A stretch of DNA of 64,000 nucleotides from Hyaloscypha bicolor E. Lineage: Eukaryota > Ascomycota > Leotiomycetes > Helotiales > Hyaloscyphaceae. Position numbers and translations under genes: made by a program. Positions within the stretch are counted from its first letter, which is position 1, and every line of letters starts with the position of its first letter. Shown here in pieces: positions 46,939 through 57,760 of the stretch. Location: NCBI RefSeq assembly GCF_002865645.1, contig NW_020194628.1, positions 1,736,001 to 1,800,000 of the forward strand, given 5' to 3'. Below the pieces are notes generated by a model. That model worked only from the letters and a program-made list of their open reading frames with translations. It was not told the origin of the DNA and did no database searches.

Positions 46939-47427
46939 ATGAAGTTCACGCACCCTGCTCTTTTGGCTTTATTCAGCACGACCACAGCACTTCCTTTTTT
47001 TCATGGCTCTCATCCCTCCCTGAAGGAAGGCTTGCTCCCAAGACAAGAACCCCTTCCAACTACTCCCACGAACTCCCCACCCTTCACCATGCCCTCAGGA
47101 ACAGGTTTCGGCGGTTTCCCTGCTTTCCCAACAGGAACAGGGATGACTCCACATCATGGCGGCCATGGGGCCGCCAGCCCTTCTGGCTCTGTTAAGCATC
47201 ACAGCGCAGGTCCACACCCTCGACCCACGAAATCGAAATCGAGAAACGTGCCACGCCAGTTCCCAACCGCCACGCCGCCCAGCTACGGCTCGTGGCCGAC
47301 CGGTGTGAATTCCGACAATGGGGCGGGTTTCCTTGGAGGTGGAGGATCTGCTCCAACTGGGTTCCCGACGAATGGCAAACATCCACACCACACGGCTCCT
47401 TACCCATCCCCGTACCCCACACTTTGA
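46939..47427 (+). CDS. Small secreted Gly/Pro/His-rich protein
   Basis: Single exon, 162 residues. MKFTHPALLALFSTTTALP is a clear signal peptide with a likely cut near 18-20. The mature part is low-complexity: PSGTGFGGFPAFPTGTG, HHGGHGAASPSG, HHSAGPHPRPTKSKSR, GAGFLGGGGSAPTGFPTNG, ending HPHHTAPYPSPYPTL. There are no cysteines in the mature part, so it is not a typical disulfide-rich effector. Basic sites (LLPRQE at about 33-38, KSKSR) could be processed by a Kex2-like protease. His-rich patches might bind metal; that is inference. A cell-wall or extracellular role is plausible. A TATA-like box lies about 100 bp upstream. No homologue recognised. Confidence 0.7.
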   Translation: MKFTHPALLALFSTTTALPFFHGSHPSLKEGLLPRQEPLPTTPTNSPPFTMPSGTGFGGFPAFPTGTGMTPHHGGHGAASPSGSVKHHSAGPHPRPTKSKSRNVPRQFPTATPPSYGSWPTGVNSDNGAGFLGGGGSAPTGFPTNGKHPHHTAPYPSPYPTL

Positions 47428-47878
47428 TTCTCCTGGCATTGGGACAGCCCCCTTTCGCCGTTTTCGGCTGGGAGGGGGGGATCTTCTTGATCTTCCAGTA
47501 CGACCGGCTCAGGCTTCCCCCTTCCCAACTGCTGCTCCTTCAGCATTCGGGACCTCTGTGCTCAATTTCAAGATTGATCTATTCTGGGGAGCTTGTCTTC
47601 TGGAGCGAGTTAGTCATCTAGGCTGTTTGGAGATTGGAACGGTGTCCTGCTTTATGACAATGTTATTTTGATTTTGAATATATATACTGGGCGGCGTGTT
47701 GCCCTTTCCCATCATGATGTCTATCATACACCGCAGTGGTATCTATTTTTATTCATTTTACATCCCGTGCCCCTGAACGCCGAACAGCAAATTTCATGTT
47801 AATGTCTTCCCTGACATACCCTATGCGTCTAATCACTTGGCCGTCCTTTTGAATTCCCGCTCTCATTCATGCTTCATT
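47428..47878. other. Intergenic between convergent genes
   Basis: 3' flanks of the secreted-protein gene and the glycosyltransferase. The open plus frame across 47292-47671 is a shadow. ATATATATAC near 47679 may belong to a 3' end signal. Confidence 0.4.
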
Positions 47879-49472
47879 TCAAGGATGCTTCCCATCCTCA
47901 AACGGAAACTTCATCTTCCTATGACACTTCTGCCTCTCCGCCCACTCCCTGATCCTCTCCTTCATCCAGACACTCTTCCACCTCTTGTTCTCATCCCCTT
48001 CCACATGCTTCACACCGAGCTTCACATCATCCGTGCCCAGCACGCATTCTTCCCCTTTCCACTGTGCTTGTAAGCATTTCGAATCTTTCTTGCAGGCGTC
48101 GACGCAGTCGGCGTAGGAGTGGACATCGTCTGCGGTGTGCCCTAGCGCCATGTTGTCCCAGTCATCGAGGTTTTGCGGGATCAGGTCGGAGACGAGGCCG
48201 TTGAAGAGTTCTTCGAACGTGAGCGGTTTCTGCGTATCAAACATATCAGCAAACTGCCCTTCGACTTTTGGTAGTCATCTTCTGTTCCTGGAATATAATA
48301 CGTACAGTCTTGTCTTTCCGCTCTGCTTCGAAAGCTCCCATTTGCGCAGCCTCCAGCGGCGACACATGGTGCATCGTCGACACAGGCGCGCACCAATGAG
48401 TCCCATCAAACGGAATCGAGCTCTGAGGTTCCCCCTGAATCGTCGGCCACGAATTTATAAGCTCCATTCCATACTCCTTTAATATTTGGGCAAGGACGAA
48501 GTCGGAGCAGCACTCATTCTGCATCTTGTAGTCCCAGCGGCCGGCGGTTCCGTTGTGTTGGACGACGAAATTGCGCATCGCGGCGCCGGACAGAAGCATC
48601 CCGCTTCCGCCGTGTCCAAATGGGAGGTTGTTGATATATGATACAGAGCCGAGGTATGACTCCCTCGTTGGGTCGAGCTTTGCGAGCCATTCAACAAGGG
48701 TTGACCAGATGATGTAGGTATCGGCGTCGACGTGGAGGTACCAGTCCATGTCTGGGTTCAGATCCCATACCTTCTCGAGGATATGCAGCTTCTTGTACTT
48801 GTCCAGTGTCCAAGCTGCTACTATGTCTGAATTCCGCGGATCTTTCATCCCCTTCAGGAATTCAGCAATTCGAACTGGGTCTTTGAGCTCCAGTTGTTTT
48901 CGATAGAGGTCGAAGTCTGGGTTTCCGTCCATCACTTCAGCGGGGACGGTGTCTAGACAATCGTAGACTTGGCGATCTCCTAATTTATGTGCGAGGTCTG
49001 AGAAGAGGTAGACGTTGGGTGCACATAGTAGCGATGTCTGCAATATTGTGGGGACCCGCTCCAAAATCTCAGTCGCTCCAGTGTTGACAGTTATCACAAT
49101 CCGCTTTCCACTTCTCAAGCCTCCGCACACCTTGTCGACGAGCTTCTGGTCCTGGCCTGCTTCTTGGAGGCCATGATTGGGAGGCTCATACTTGCCCTTT
49201 CCTGCTCCTTCATCCTCCTTAATCGGTTCCTGGTTCGGCATATCTCTGTCATGATCGAGAGGCTTTTTCAATCTGTCGTCGGGAACCGTCGTCTGATCTG
49301 TCTCACTCCAAGTCTGGTTCTCGTGCCGCAAGAACCCCCATCGCTCAATCGACGCTCTGCCGGCTCCGCCAGGCAGCGACAGCCGCACAACGACCAAGAA
49401 GACGATGGCGGGCAGCAGAAACCGGAATCTCAGGAAGCGACCAGGAGGACGTAAGGTCGTAGGGCTGAACAT
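47879..49472 (-). CDS. Golgi-type glycosyltransferase, family 31-like
   Basis: Two exons, 48306-49472 and 47879-48253, with a 52-nt intron (GTACGT donor, GGGCAG acceptor); 513 residues. The ATG at 49472 gives a type II topology: 14 residues then a membrane anchor (about 15-34, FRFLLPAIVFLVVVRL). The frame also has an ATG at 49634 (567 residues), which would bury the anchor deeper. The catalytic region has ITVNTGATEI, DMDWYLHVDADTYIIW with DxD at 249-251 (metal and nucleotide-sugar binding), SYLGSVSYINNLPFGHGGSGMLLS, and ECCSDFVLAQIL. These features fit the fungal GT31-like (DUF604/Fringe-related) glycosyltransferases. The C-terminal domain after the intron has cysteine pairs (YADCVDACKKDSKCLQAQW) as in many fungal members. 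Donor and acceptor sugars are unknown. Confidence 0.82.
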
Positions 49473-49722
49473 GGAGAGGAGCCAAGCCGGCTTCCGAAAG
49501 CCCGGTGAAGACCGGATGGTGGGGGAGGGAAGGGATACCGTGTCCAGCGGGTGCGACGACGAGCGAAGATGACGGTCAGCTACTGCCAGACGATAGGTCT
49601 TCTGGTAAAGGGACTGGACCCATAAGTCAGGCATCGAAATCTGGATCTGAATCAGAAGAAGGGTAGCATGTTTGCTTCTCCTTCTCTTCCCGGAGTCGGG
49701 CGGCGTCTAGGTGAGCTTATGA

Positions 49723-50264
49723 GGGCTGGCTGGGCTGGCTGGGCTGGCTAGGCTGGTTGCGCCAGGTGGGGGCTGCAGTGTGCCCACACCCATGCCTACG
49801 CCCCCAACTATTCTCGCAAAAACCAAGCCAATCTGTTTTGAGCGGCGACAGCTGAAGGTCAGGCATGGGCGGGCAGCTGGGACCGGATCTGCGGGCTGGT
49901 TCGCGGTGGTTGCGGTTCGCAGCGTTGTCGATCCCTTCCTGGCGCTCGTATTGTTGCAACCGGTCAGACTGAGGCAGACCTCGGGCCAATTTTGCATGGG
50001 CCGATATTAAATTGAGACGGAGCAGAGTTCACCTTCCGAAACGAGGGAATTTTGAATTTGGCTCCGGGCAGGTCTAAGTTCAAATCCACGTCCAAGTCCA
50101 GGTCCAGGTCCAGGTCCAACCTCTGGACCAAGTAAACAAAATACGGGCAAGCTTTGGCTGGGGAGAGGAGGAGGTTGTTGAGTGAGGCTGCTGACCAAGT
50201 CCGTTCGGTCAGCAGCCGCGACGAGGTGAGGTGGTTGGCCGCATGGCTGGCTGGCTGGCTGGCT
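49723..50264. repeat. Cluster of simple tandem repeats
   Basis: Three imperfect arrays within 550 bp: a GGGCTGGCTG-type array at 49723-49757, a CCAGGT hexamer array at about 50085-50119, and five GGCT units at 50245-50264. No gene lies between them. Confidence 0.85.
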
Positions 50265-50318
50265 GCATGGCAGGCCGCAGGCAGTGCCGGACCGGGAGAC
50301 TGTGCCATACAGTACTAC

Positions 50319-50482
50319 GTACGAAAGGGGGTTGGAAGAAGTCAAGAGCACCCCCCTGGTTCTGCCACCGCTAAAAGTGGTAATTTGTGGGGCTAAGGCC
50401 AACATCCTATAGTATTGATTGGCCCAAACGTCTCACCGCCTTGCAGCGGGTGCTCTTGACTTCTTGGAACCCCCTTTCGTAC
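50319..50482. mobile_element. Fold-back element with 35-bp inverted arms
   Basis: The left arm 50319-50353 (GTACGAAAGGGGGTT... ending GAGCACCC) and right arm 50448-50482 are inverted copies, 33 of 35 positions matching; the one difference is GG versus CC in the middle of the arm. A 94-bp spacer separates them. It could be a small fold-back or MITE-like element or the relic of an inverted duplication. No clear target duplication is visible. Confidence 0.7.
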
Positions 50483-50789
50483 ACCAGACCTAGAAAGCGA
50501 CCCGTCCTAATCTGGCTGGATGCCGCTCGCTTGCAGCCCTCGAGTGTTGTGAAACACCAATGGGGCATTCTTTTTGATTGATTCGGGACTCACGCTTCCG
50601 GAGATTTTCGATGTCGCGCCCCCGATTGTGGATGCTTGAATGCGCCTCCGCCTCGAACGGAGTATCTGATGAAGATCTTCAACGGTTTATTGAGGCATCG
50701 AAGGCTTGGCTTTGTTTGTGGAGCGCAGTCGATGAGGAGGTTTTGTTGTGCTTGCTGTTAGGCGGCCTCCTTGAATGCACCTGTTTGGT

Positions 50790-51062
50790 CCAAAACCAAA
50801 TATTTAATAACTTTTATATTAATAGCAAATTTTATAAAGTTAAATTATATTATTGATATTATACAAACTATATATTATTATTTGAAAATGGGAAATCTTG
50901 TTAAAATAAGAATACTATAAATAAAAGTTTCAAAAATAAAAAAATTACTTCTTAATTTTAAAATTCAACAAAGATCACTTTACATGCACAGCTTATATTT
51001 ATATATTTAATATTTACTTTTATTTTAAAAAGATTTTAAAAAGCGTATAAAATAAATCTGTG
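50790..51062. other. AT-rich island, possible RIP-mutated relic
   Basis: About 270 bp of strikingly AT-rich sequence (TTTAATAACTTTTATATT and similar throughout) with sharp edges to GC-rich flanks on both sides. Such islands in filamentous ascomycetes are commonly repeats mutated by RIP. No coding trace remains to identify the parent. Confidence 0.6.
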
Positions 51063-51102
51063 ACGGGCTAGATGCAATGCCTTAAATTAAACAACTGCTC
51101 TA

Positions 51103-51501
51103 ATCGTGCGTTAAGACTTGCACTAAAGACCCCGCGTCCCTGCGTCCCTGCATTCCTGTATCCCTGTATCCCTCTGTTCCTGTGTCCCTGTATGCCCGTG
51201 GGTTTAGTGCGTATCAGCAATACGGTCTTGTTCCGGCGATACGGTTGCTTTTCCCCCTCTAACAAACAAAATCTAAAAATTTTAATGCCTTTACAACGCA
51301 ACACAGGATCTTAAAAGAAAGTTTATATAGAGGTACGCCCGATAATTGTGCAATTTTTAGCTTCTTAAAAATTTTAATTTTGTGAAATTGTGGAAGTTAT
51401 TACAAAAACGACCGTATTGCTGTAACAAAACCGTATCGCTGATACGCACCAAAACCCGCCGCAGGGACGCAGGAGCTTTAGTGAACGTCTTGACGCACGA
51501 T
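51103..51501. mobile_element. TIR element (MITE-like) with TA target duplication
   Basis: It begins ATCGTGCGTTAAGAC and ends with the inverse of ATCGTGCGTCAAGAC, and is flanked by TA at 51101-51102 and 51502-51503, as for Tc1/mariner-type insertions. The arms stay similar inward for about 90-110 bp: both carry CACTAAAG, GCGTCCCTGCG and a GTGCGTATCAGC[A/G]ATACGG block (51207-51225 and inverted 51431-51449). The left arm is lengthened by a minisatellite of CCCTGTAT-like units (about 51137-51197). No transposase frame exists inside, so it is non-autonomous. Confidence 0.75.
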
Positions 51502-51503
51502 TA

Positions 51504-53867
51504 TGTACAAGGATAATAACTTGAAGAGAAGAAGAGAAGGGGCATGAGACTTGGTCAAACAACATTAGGTTTGTCTGTTATTCTAGTTGGCATACTTTGA
51601 AATAGACAGTCACGTGTATTAATGGCTGCAAGGCCGAGCACCAATTCTAGGAGTAAGCCTTCACAAAATCTTTATAATAAATCCAATATGAAAATTCTCG
51701 ACAAATCACCCAGGGAGGTTTCGATTTCAAGAGGTCAATGCCTCAATACTCCGTACAAAGCACGAGATTGGTTGATACGCCTCGAGTCGAGCCTGCACGC
51801 GTTTGTTGGCATGGCCATCTTCAAAAATCGTCGCCCAGGCTCCCTTTTCGATGATCGAGTGCATGATAAGACCCTTCCAAGAAGAAGTAGTGCTTGCTCT
51901 TTAAGGCATTGTCTACTGGAGGGGCCCACAAATGGGCGTGACTCCATGAAATTTAGGGATACAAACTGTATGCCGTTGGATCATCGAAAGAATAGCAACA
52001 AGACTTTAAGAAACTTACAAACTGCAAATGCCCAAGTTGCGTTCAGAACTCCCGGTTTAAGATCATGTCCTCGTCGTGTATCTTACGCGGATCGCTGCAG
52101 GGGTAAGCTCGCTTGACCCCTGAGACTCAGCTCAGGGTCGAGGATAGCTTGACTTTGAGGTGACCTTTGAAGCCTAAAGAGTAGTTTTGTAATCGGAACC
52201 GAAATGAGACTGATCCGTTGACATACTGGGCCATCTTTGTAATTGATCAAAGCTTAGCCAAGCAAGCTATGAGCGACATCTTTGCAGGAACGTTGAAACA
52301 ATTGAGCAACGATGGGCTTGAACTCATGCACAATCTGGCTCCATCCCAATGCTCGGAATTAGTCTTTTGGGGACCCTCGGATCAGAGAAGATGAAGATGC
52401 GGAGGACTGAGGCTGGATGCATTACCATCCTGAAGAGTAGTAATAACATAGGGAGGATAAAAAAGAGAAGGGGAAATCCGCCTTCATGCGGGACTGATAG
52501 TGTAGCCTTTCTGATTTATGGCGTTAAAGACTTGAATCCTGGATTGGGGGATTAAATGTGCATGCATACAGAAGAACTATGAATGTTCTTCCAAACTTTG
52601 GGACAATACTTCAGTTGAATGTACGACTTCGTTTTGTGCATTCTATCACAGAAGAATCGACTAAAGAGTTGAACACTTGTTCATTGCAAGGACAGAGCAG
52701 GCCGGGAATTTGTTGCACTTGCACTCTCTGAAGAGCCCATGAGAACCAAGTCCCTACGGCTCTGTATCCTTAGCATTGCCTCTGATGCTTCACCACTTAT
52801 AACGTCCCTGTTTCATCAAAAGCTCATACCTTCCCCTCTTCTCATCGACTGTCCTTCCCCTCCACCATTTCCCAACTGTCTTGTACAGCCACCGAACCAC
52901 ACTTGCAACACCAAAAAATGCCACCCCCTCGAATAATATCATCCATTTCTTCTATAGGCCTATCGAATCTCGGATATACAAATCTGACTCGCATCTTGAG
53001 GCTTGGTTTGTGGCGACGCAAGTTGAGGCTGCTGTGCCCGCTTGGCAGCTAGTTTCATCTCATGATCAATGTCTACCTACTGAGAACCGATGTCTTCGTA
53101 TCTCTGTATCCTTGTATGTCTGATCATTGAGCGTTGAGTCCAGTGGAAGGAGGGGCTTAGGGGATTGTTGATGAGATGACGAAAGACTGATGAAAAAGCG
53201 ATTTTGAAACAACCTTGGGAAGAAAGGGGTGATCACGTGACATGGCCGAACAGAATATAAATGGTTGACTACGAATTGGTCGATACATTGGAAGACTCAT
53301 GACGTTGTTCCGATCTCTGGTTTCCCCTCGAAAACCGTGAGAGAATTCCAAAGTTCAAACTGCCATGATGATTTCGTCAGATGAGGAAGACTTCAGGGGT
53401 GGCCGCCAAGTGCTGAGCCGCTCGGAGAATCAAGAAATAGGAAGATCGGCTACCACATACGAGTTGGGTAAGGAGTTCAATTGAAGACTATTCTATTGAA
53501 ACTTTCTTCAACGCTCTGCTTAAGCAAACGCAAGGTTCAACCCCTTCGAGTCCATGCCATCCGGATTCCTCTCAGGTAGAAAGTGATCTAGGCTGCGTGG
53601 GAAGTGGATGTACCATTCCAAAGAAACTGAAAAGGAAAGCATTGCAGAGATCACAGTCCAACATATTCGTTTCTTGCTTCCATTCCCAAGTAACGCCAGT
53701 CTGAAAAGCCTCTGCCTGATTCATGTCATCGTCGCTCGTGTCTTCGTATTCCTGCAAGACCCTGGCAAAGCGAAGACCAGCTTGTTCTCAGTCATTAGAT
53801 ATTCCATACCAAGATAGTATACGAGGAAGTAAACGTACCCTTCAATTGCCCAAAGAAGGATGCGCAT
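51504..53867. other. 2.4-kb intergenic region
   Basis: A 164-codon plus frame with an ATG at 51622 lies just past the TIR element, but it is compositionally plain, has no domain, and is not reported as a gene. The rest shows only short frames. Confidence 0.45.
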
Positions 53868-55021
53868 TTAACCAGTAGCCAATCGAACCGCATAGAATTG
53901 TCCTTCCATGGCATACCATCTGCAATCTCCAATGTCACCACTGTCAATTGTCATGCGGTTCCTCTGAGTCCAAGTGCCATCATGCTCTCTGACCCAATAC
54001 ATGCGGAAAGGATCATCATCAGCGGGCTTCATTTCTTGCTTTTCGTTAATGTTTGAGGCTTGGGCATAAGCCATTTGTTGAGCGAGGACTTCAGTACCTG
54101 TCTGACCGTACGCGCCATACGTGGGTTGCATGATGCTGAAGTTCGGAAGGCCGGCAACAGATGGTTGCTGTTGGGTGACGTAGGGTTGCTGGGCGTATGG
54201 GTTGTAGACCGGCTGGGGTTGGGGGATGTAGCCAGGTTGTTGGTAGACGACGGGTGGGACCTAGAAATGGGATGTCAGCACTTTCTCCAGATGGAATATA
54301 TTTAGCTAAAAAGAAAAATCGCCTCAGAGTGAACTTGCTCCTTGGTAGATGTAGTAAGGAAAGTTGAGAGGATATTGAAGGTGTTTAGGTGGAAGCTGTA
54401 CAGTAGGCAAAGGGAGAGCTGTTGGCTGGAACGCCATGCCGACTGGGACTGTTGTTGCAGTGACATTGGAGCCAAATGTCTGAGGGACGTAGGCTATGCC
54501 TCCGACCACGATCGTGCCATCGGAGCGCGGGATATAGGTGTGGAGATGCGGACCATTGGTCGTGTCGCGAGTTTGGGGTTGGTAGTTCTGCTCTGGTGGA
54601 GTGACCATGACGAAGCAGCTTTTGGATTCGTAGAGGTGGTAATTGGGATACAGGTCAGGTCGCGTTGTGGGAGAACTGCTGGTCGTGTCGAGGATTGGGA
54701 GGGATGGCAATTGATGTCGAGGATGGTATTGAGGGTGACTCAATGATGACGATGTCGTTGATTTGAAGTTGTACGTTGTTTGTGAAAGTGAATTTCGAAG
54801 ATCGGATAGATGTAGAAGGAAGGTGAACCCGTCCGGAACAAACTATAGCACAGGAGCAAGAACAAAGGCAGAGGGATTCAGATCGAAGAAATAGCAACAC
54901 TTACTGTAACACCAGTAAGCTTCACCCATCCCTTAATAACAGGATCCCAATAATATTCACCATTGTTTTTCTTCTTCTTTGGCTGCTCTTCGACGACGAT
55001 ATCATCGCAGGGCCAGCACAT
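53868..55021 (-). CDS. Pro/Gln/Tyr-rich protein of unknown function
   Basis: Three exons, 54905-55021, 54402-54842, 53868-54260; phases agree, 316 residues. N terminus MCWPCDDIVVEEQPKKKKNN then GEYYWDPVIKGWVKLTGV; middle Ser/Thr/Pro-rich with HTYIPRSDGTIVVGGIAYVP; then YQQPGYIPQPQPVYNPYAQQ, a Pro/Gln/Tyr low-complexity stretch; the C terminus is compact: FRMYWVREHDGTWTQRNRMT and DCRWYAMEGQFYAVRL, aromatic-rich and probably the conserved module. The exon 1/2 join (GTAAGT to CTATAG) is strong. The exon 2/3 join (GTACAG donor, TTTCTAG acceptor, 141 nt) is the best in-frame choice but less certain. No known family recognised. The low-complexity centre suggests a scaffold or RNA-granule type protein, as inference only. 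Confidence 0.65.
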
Positions 55022-55662
55022 CTTGCCACAATTTTGGTGTTTAGGATCTCCGAAGGTAGATGAACAGAATTATGGAGATGAAGGTGATTGCAGATAGAGC
55101 TTTAAGTTGTCCGAAGCGGTGCTTGTATCGAGTTCGGTGGTTCTTTTGACCTACCATTTGCTGGCCTCGAAAGTAGTCGTCTTGTGGGGATGAATCGAGT
55201 CGGGGGATGGGATGTAATCTTTTCAGCAGACGAATTAGGGCACGTAGTTGACAATGGGTCATTGAGTCATGGGGTTCAACGCTGCTATTAGAGGGGTTGA
55301 ACACAAAACAGATTCACCTTACAATGGTCCAATATTTGGATTGCGCCTTCCTTGGTGCTGCGATCTCGAAAGGCAAGAAGCCTCCTCCACAGTCTAACAA
55401 GCCAAAGAAACTGAAACTTGCGGGACACAATGTACACTCTGGAAATAGAGGAGTATTTTATGCAATGGCATCGTTTGCTTTGCAAATCGGACGGGAATCG
55501 TATCCCAACTTCTCAGAGTATCAGCACCTTTGTAGCAGTGTCCAATGGCTTCGGGGATATTCTACTTGCATTGTCCAGGGGCTTCTGGATTATGCTACTC
55601 CCAAAACACCTCAAGAAGTATGCTGACTCCGATTTCTTGGGAAATGTACCCCTATTTCTGCC
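55022..55662. other. Intergenic
   Basis: Promoter side of the Pro/Gln-rich gene and 3' flank of the coiled-coil gene. A plus frame at 55297-55626 lacks an ATG start and any recognised feature. Confidence 0.4.
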
Positions 55663-57149
55663 CTAAAGAATTTTGCGCTCTCTCCTCAGACGTGCGACAT
55701 TCTCTTCTCTCTTCTGACCTGCGATCTCTTCGACTCTCTTCTGGCGCGCGATCTCCTGTTCTCTCTTCTGACGTGCGATATCCTTACTCAACCATTCCAT
55801 GTAGGATTCTCCAACGTCACTATTATGTTCGTCGAGGTCGATGAGGACTTGGCCATCAGCAACATCACCTTTGTCGATGGCACTTGCTAAGTCTCTGAGA
55901 CAATTCCCCCGAAATTCCTCGTCAGCCTTCTCATCTTGTCGTTCTTTCTCCCTCCACTGTAGGTGGGCCTTTCTGTCCATAGTCTGGTTAAATTAGCAAG
56001 ACTCCAAACAAATGCGGTCTATGGAAATGTACATGGATCATCAAGACTGTGTATTTACTGCCTGGATCGTCGCGGGATACCTTTTTGATATCATCCATCA
56101 TCTTGAGGTACGATTGTTCATCCTTGATCTCAGCGTAAGCTGTACCGACGTCTCTCGGGGGTTGGCAGCAGAATCGATAGAGCCAAGGTCCATCTGCCAT
56201 TGTGTACCCACGAGCGCTGAAGCGGAGGTTGGGTTGTGGATTGGGTCCACTTTGTGACGACTGGGAGTACAAGGCGCTGCTTGACCCGTAGGACCTTTCC
56301 ATTGTCCCAACTGTCGAAGGACAGTGGCGCAGACTACTGAGCTCGCTCTCCAGGTCAATGTCTCGTTGCTGGATTCTTCCACCGAGATGTTTGCTTGATG
56401 ACTGGGAGGCGGTATCGGACCCTGCGCTAGAGCTAGTTTGGCTTTTTGCAGAACTCTTCTCGTCCAGATCGATTGGTGGGATCGTGGAAAGTTTCGTGGC
56501 ATCGCGCAGCATGGTCCTGAATACCGGAAAGGAGGTGCCGTAGTTGAAATAGAGGATGGTCTCTTGGAGAAGCCCCCCATGGCCACCGACGAGGGTCTTG
56601 AGGGTGACCTTGAATGCCTTCGTATTCTCAGGTACCATGGGCTGACTAGTTAGGTGTATAGGTGAAATATTTCTCTTGAGCCGATACTTTGCAAGCGCTC
56701 TGGCCTGCAGAGCGTCAAGTCAGCGCAGTCAACAATGGGGAAGGTAACTAAACACAGACTTTGTCCACCATTTTCCTACCTACTCCCATTAAGTGCGGAA
56801 TTCCAGCATCTCTCAAGTCTTTGTCAAATCGTGCACCAACTTTGTTCTGGAAATCCTGATCCTGTAAATGTGTGCGGAGGTGCTGTCTGAGCCAATTTTC
56901 TCTCGCGACTGAGGACATTTCATGGCGTAGAGACGCGAAAAGATCAGAACCAGAATATAAGGGTGTTCCAGCTTCAAGATTTTCCAAAGCGCTGGAGTCC
57001 AGCATTGACATGGCCTGCAAATTGTTCGGGCTGACTACTTCCGAGAAGTATTCTGGCAGCCATTCCCGGACACAAGCCTCAATAAAAAGCTCCTTTATCT
57101 CGTATGAATCTGTTTCCTCTTCAGTGCTCGGTTTTCGTGGGAGGTCCAT
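55663..57149 (-). CDS. Unrecognised protein with C-terminal charged 9-residue repeats
   Basis: Three exons, 56760-57149, 56081-56704, 55663-55983; phases agree, 444 residues. The N-terminal 130 residues are mainly helical and acidic (ELFIEACVREWLPEYF, then LRDAGIPHLMGVGRKMVDKA). The middle has FKVTLKTLVGGHGGLLQETILYF, a low-complexity Ser-rich stretch and a YTMADGPWLYRFCCQPP segment. The C terminus is a highly charged helix with four consecutive 9-residue units of the type EIARQKREQ (about residues 398-436), predicted coiled coil. No catalytic motif or known family. Intron donors are GTCTGT and GTATCC; the latter intron (55984-56080) ends TTTAACCAG. The start is the first ATG, in MDLPRKPSTEEE. 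Confidence 0.65.
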
Positions 57150-57760
57150 GGTGCGATAGTTCTCATAGCAATTGTTTGGTGTGGAAAACTTTGGTGTTGC
57201 GAAAACGAGTTTGAAGAAGGGGAAGCGAGAGCAAAGGGTGCCTTCCCAAATATTCGGAATCGATTAGCCACGTGCTTCAAAAAGAAGTGAATGCCCCCAA
57301 AAAGTTTTGTAGTGAGTCCAGATAAAAGCTCGAGATGGGATGAAACTAGGCTCTGTAGCTTGTAAGAGTTTGACTTTAGCAGATCATCACCTGGCTATGA
57401 ACAGAACAATAGGGAAGGGAAGGAATTCTTCGCTCGGAGAACATAATGCACCTATGCATACCCAACTTCACAGGTCTTCTTATGAGCAATTGCATTATAC
57501 TCCTTACATCTGTTGATGCTCACCACGTCTTTCATACACACTCGTCTGCCCACCAACCCGTCTATATGTACAGTTTCGCCCAAGCCCAGAGGAGAGATCA
57601 TCCATCGCTAATGCAACCCGCGCCCCATGATGAATCTATTATAATCAAACAAAGCCGAAAAAGGTGCTGGTACAGGAAGGGCATCGAATGATCAAGGGAG
57701 TATCGATCGTCTCAGCAGTTGTGGATCGATGTAAGGTGAAGAATGTCGTTCTCAAAATAT
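57150..57760. other. Intergenic
   Basis: Promoter of the coiled-coil gene and 3' flank of TIM23; no gene seen. Confidence 0.45.

Noticed and set aside
51622..52116. 164-codon plus frame after the TIR element
   Set aside because: Has an ATG but no domain, signal peptide or intron, and sits in a repeat-rich interval; chance frame more likely.
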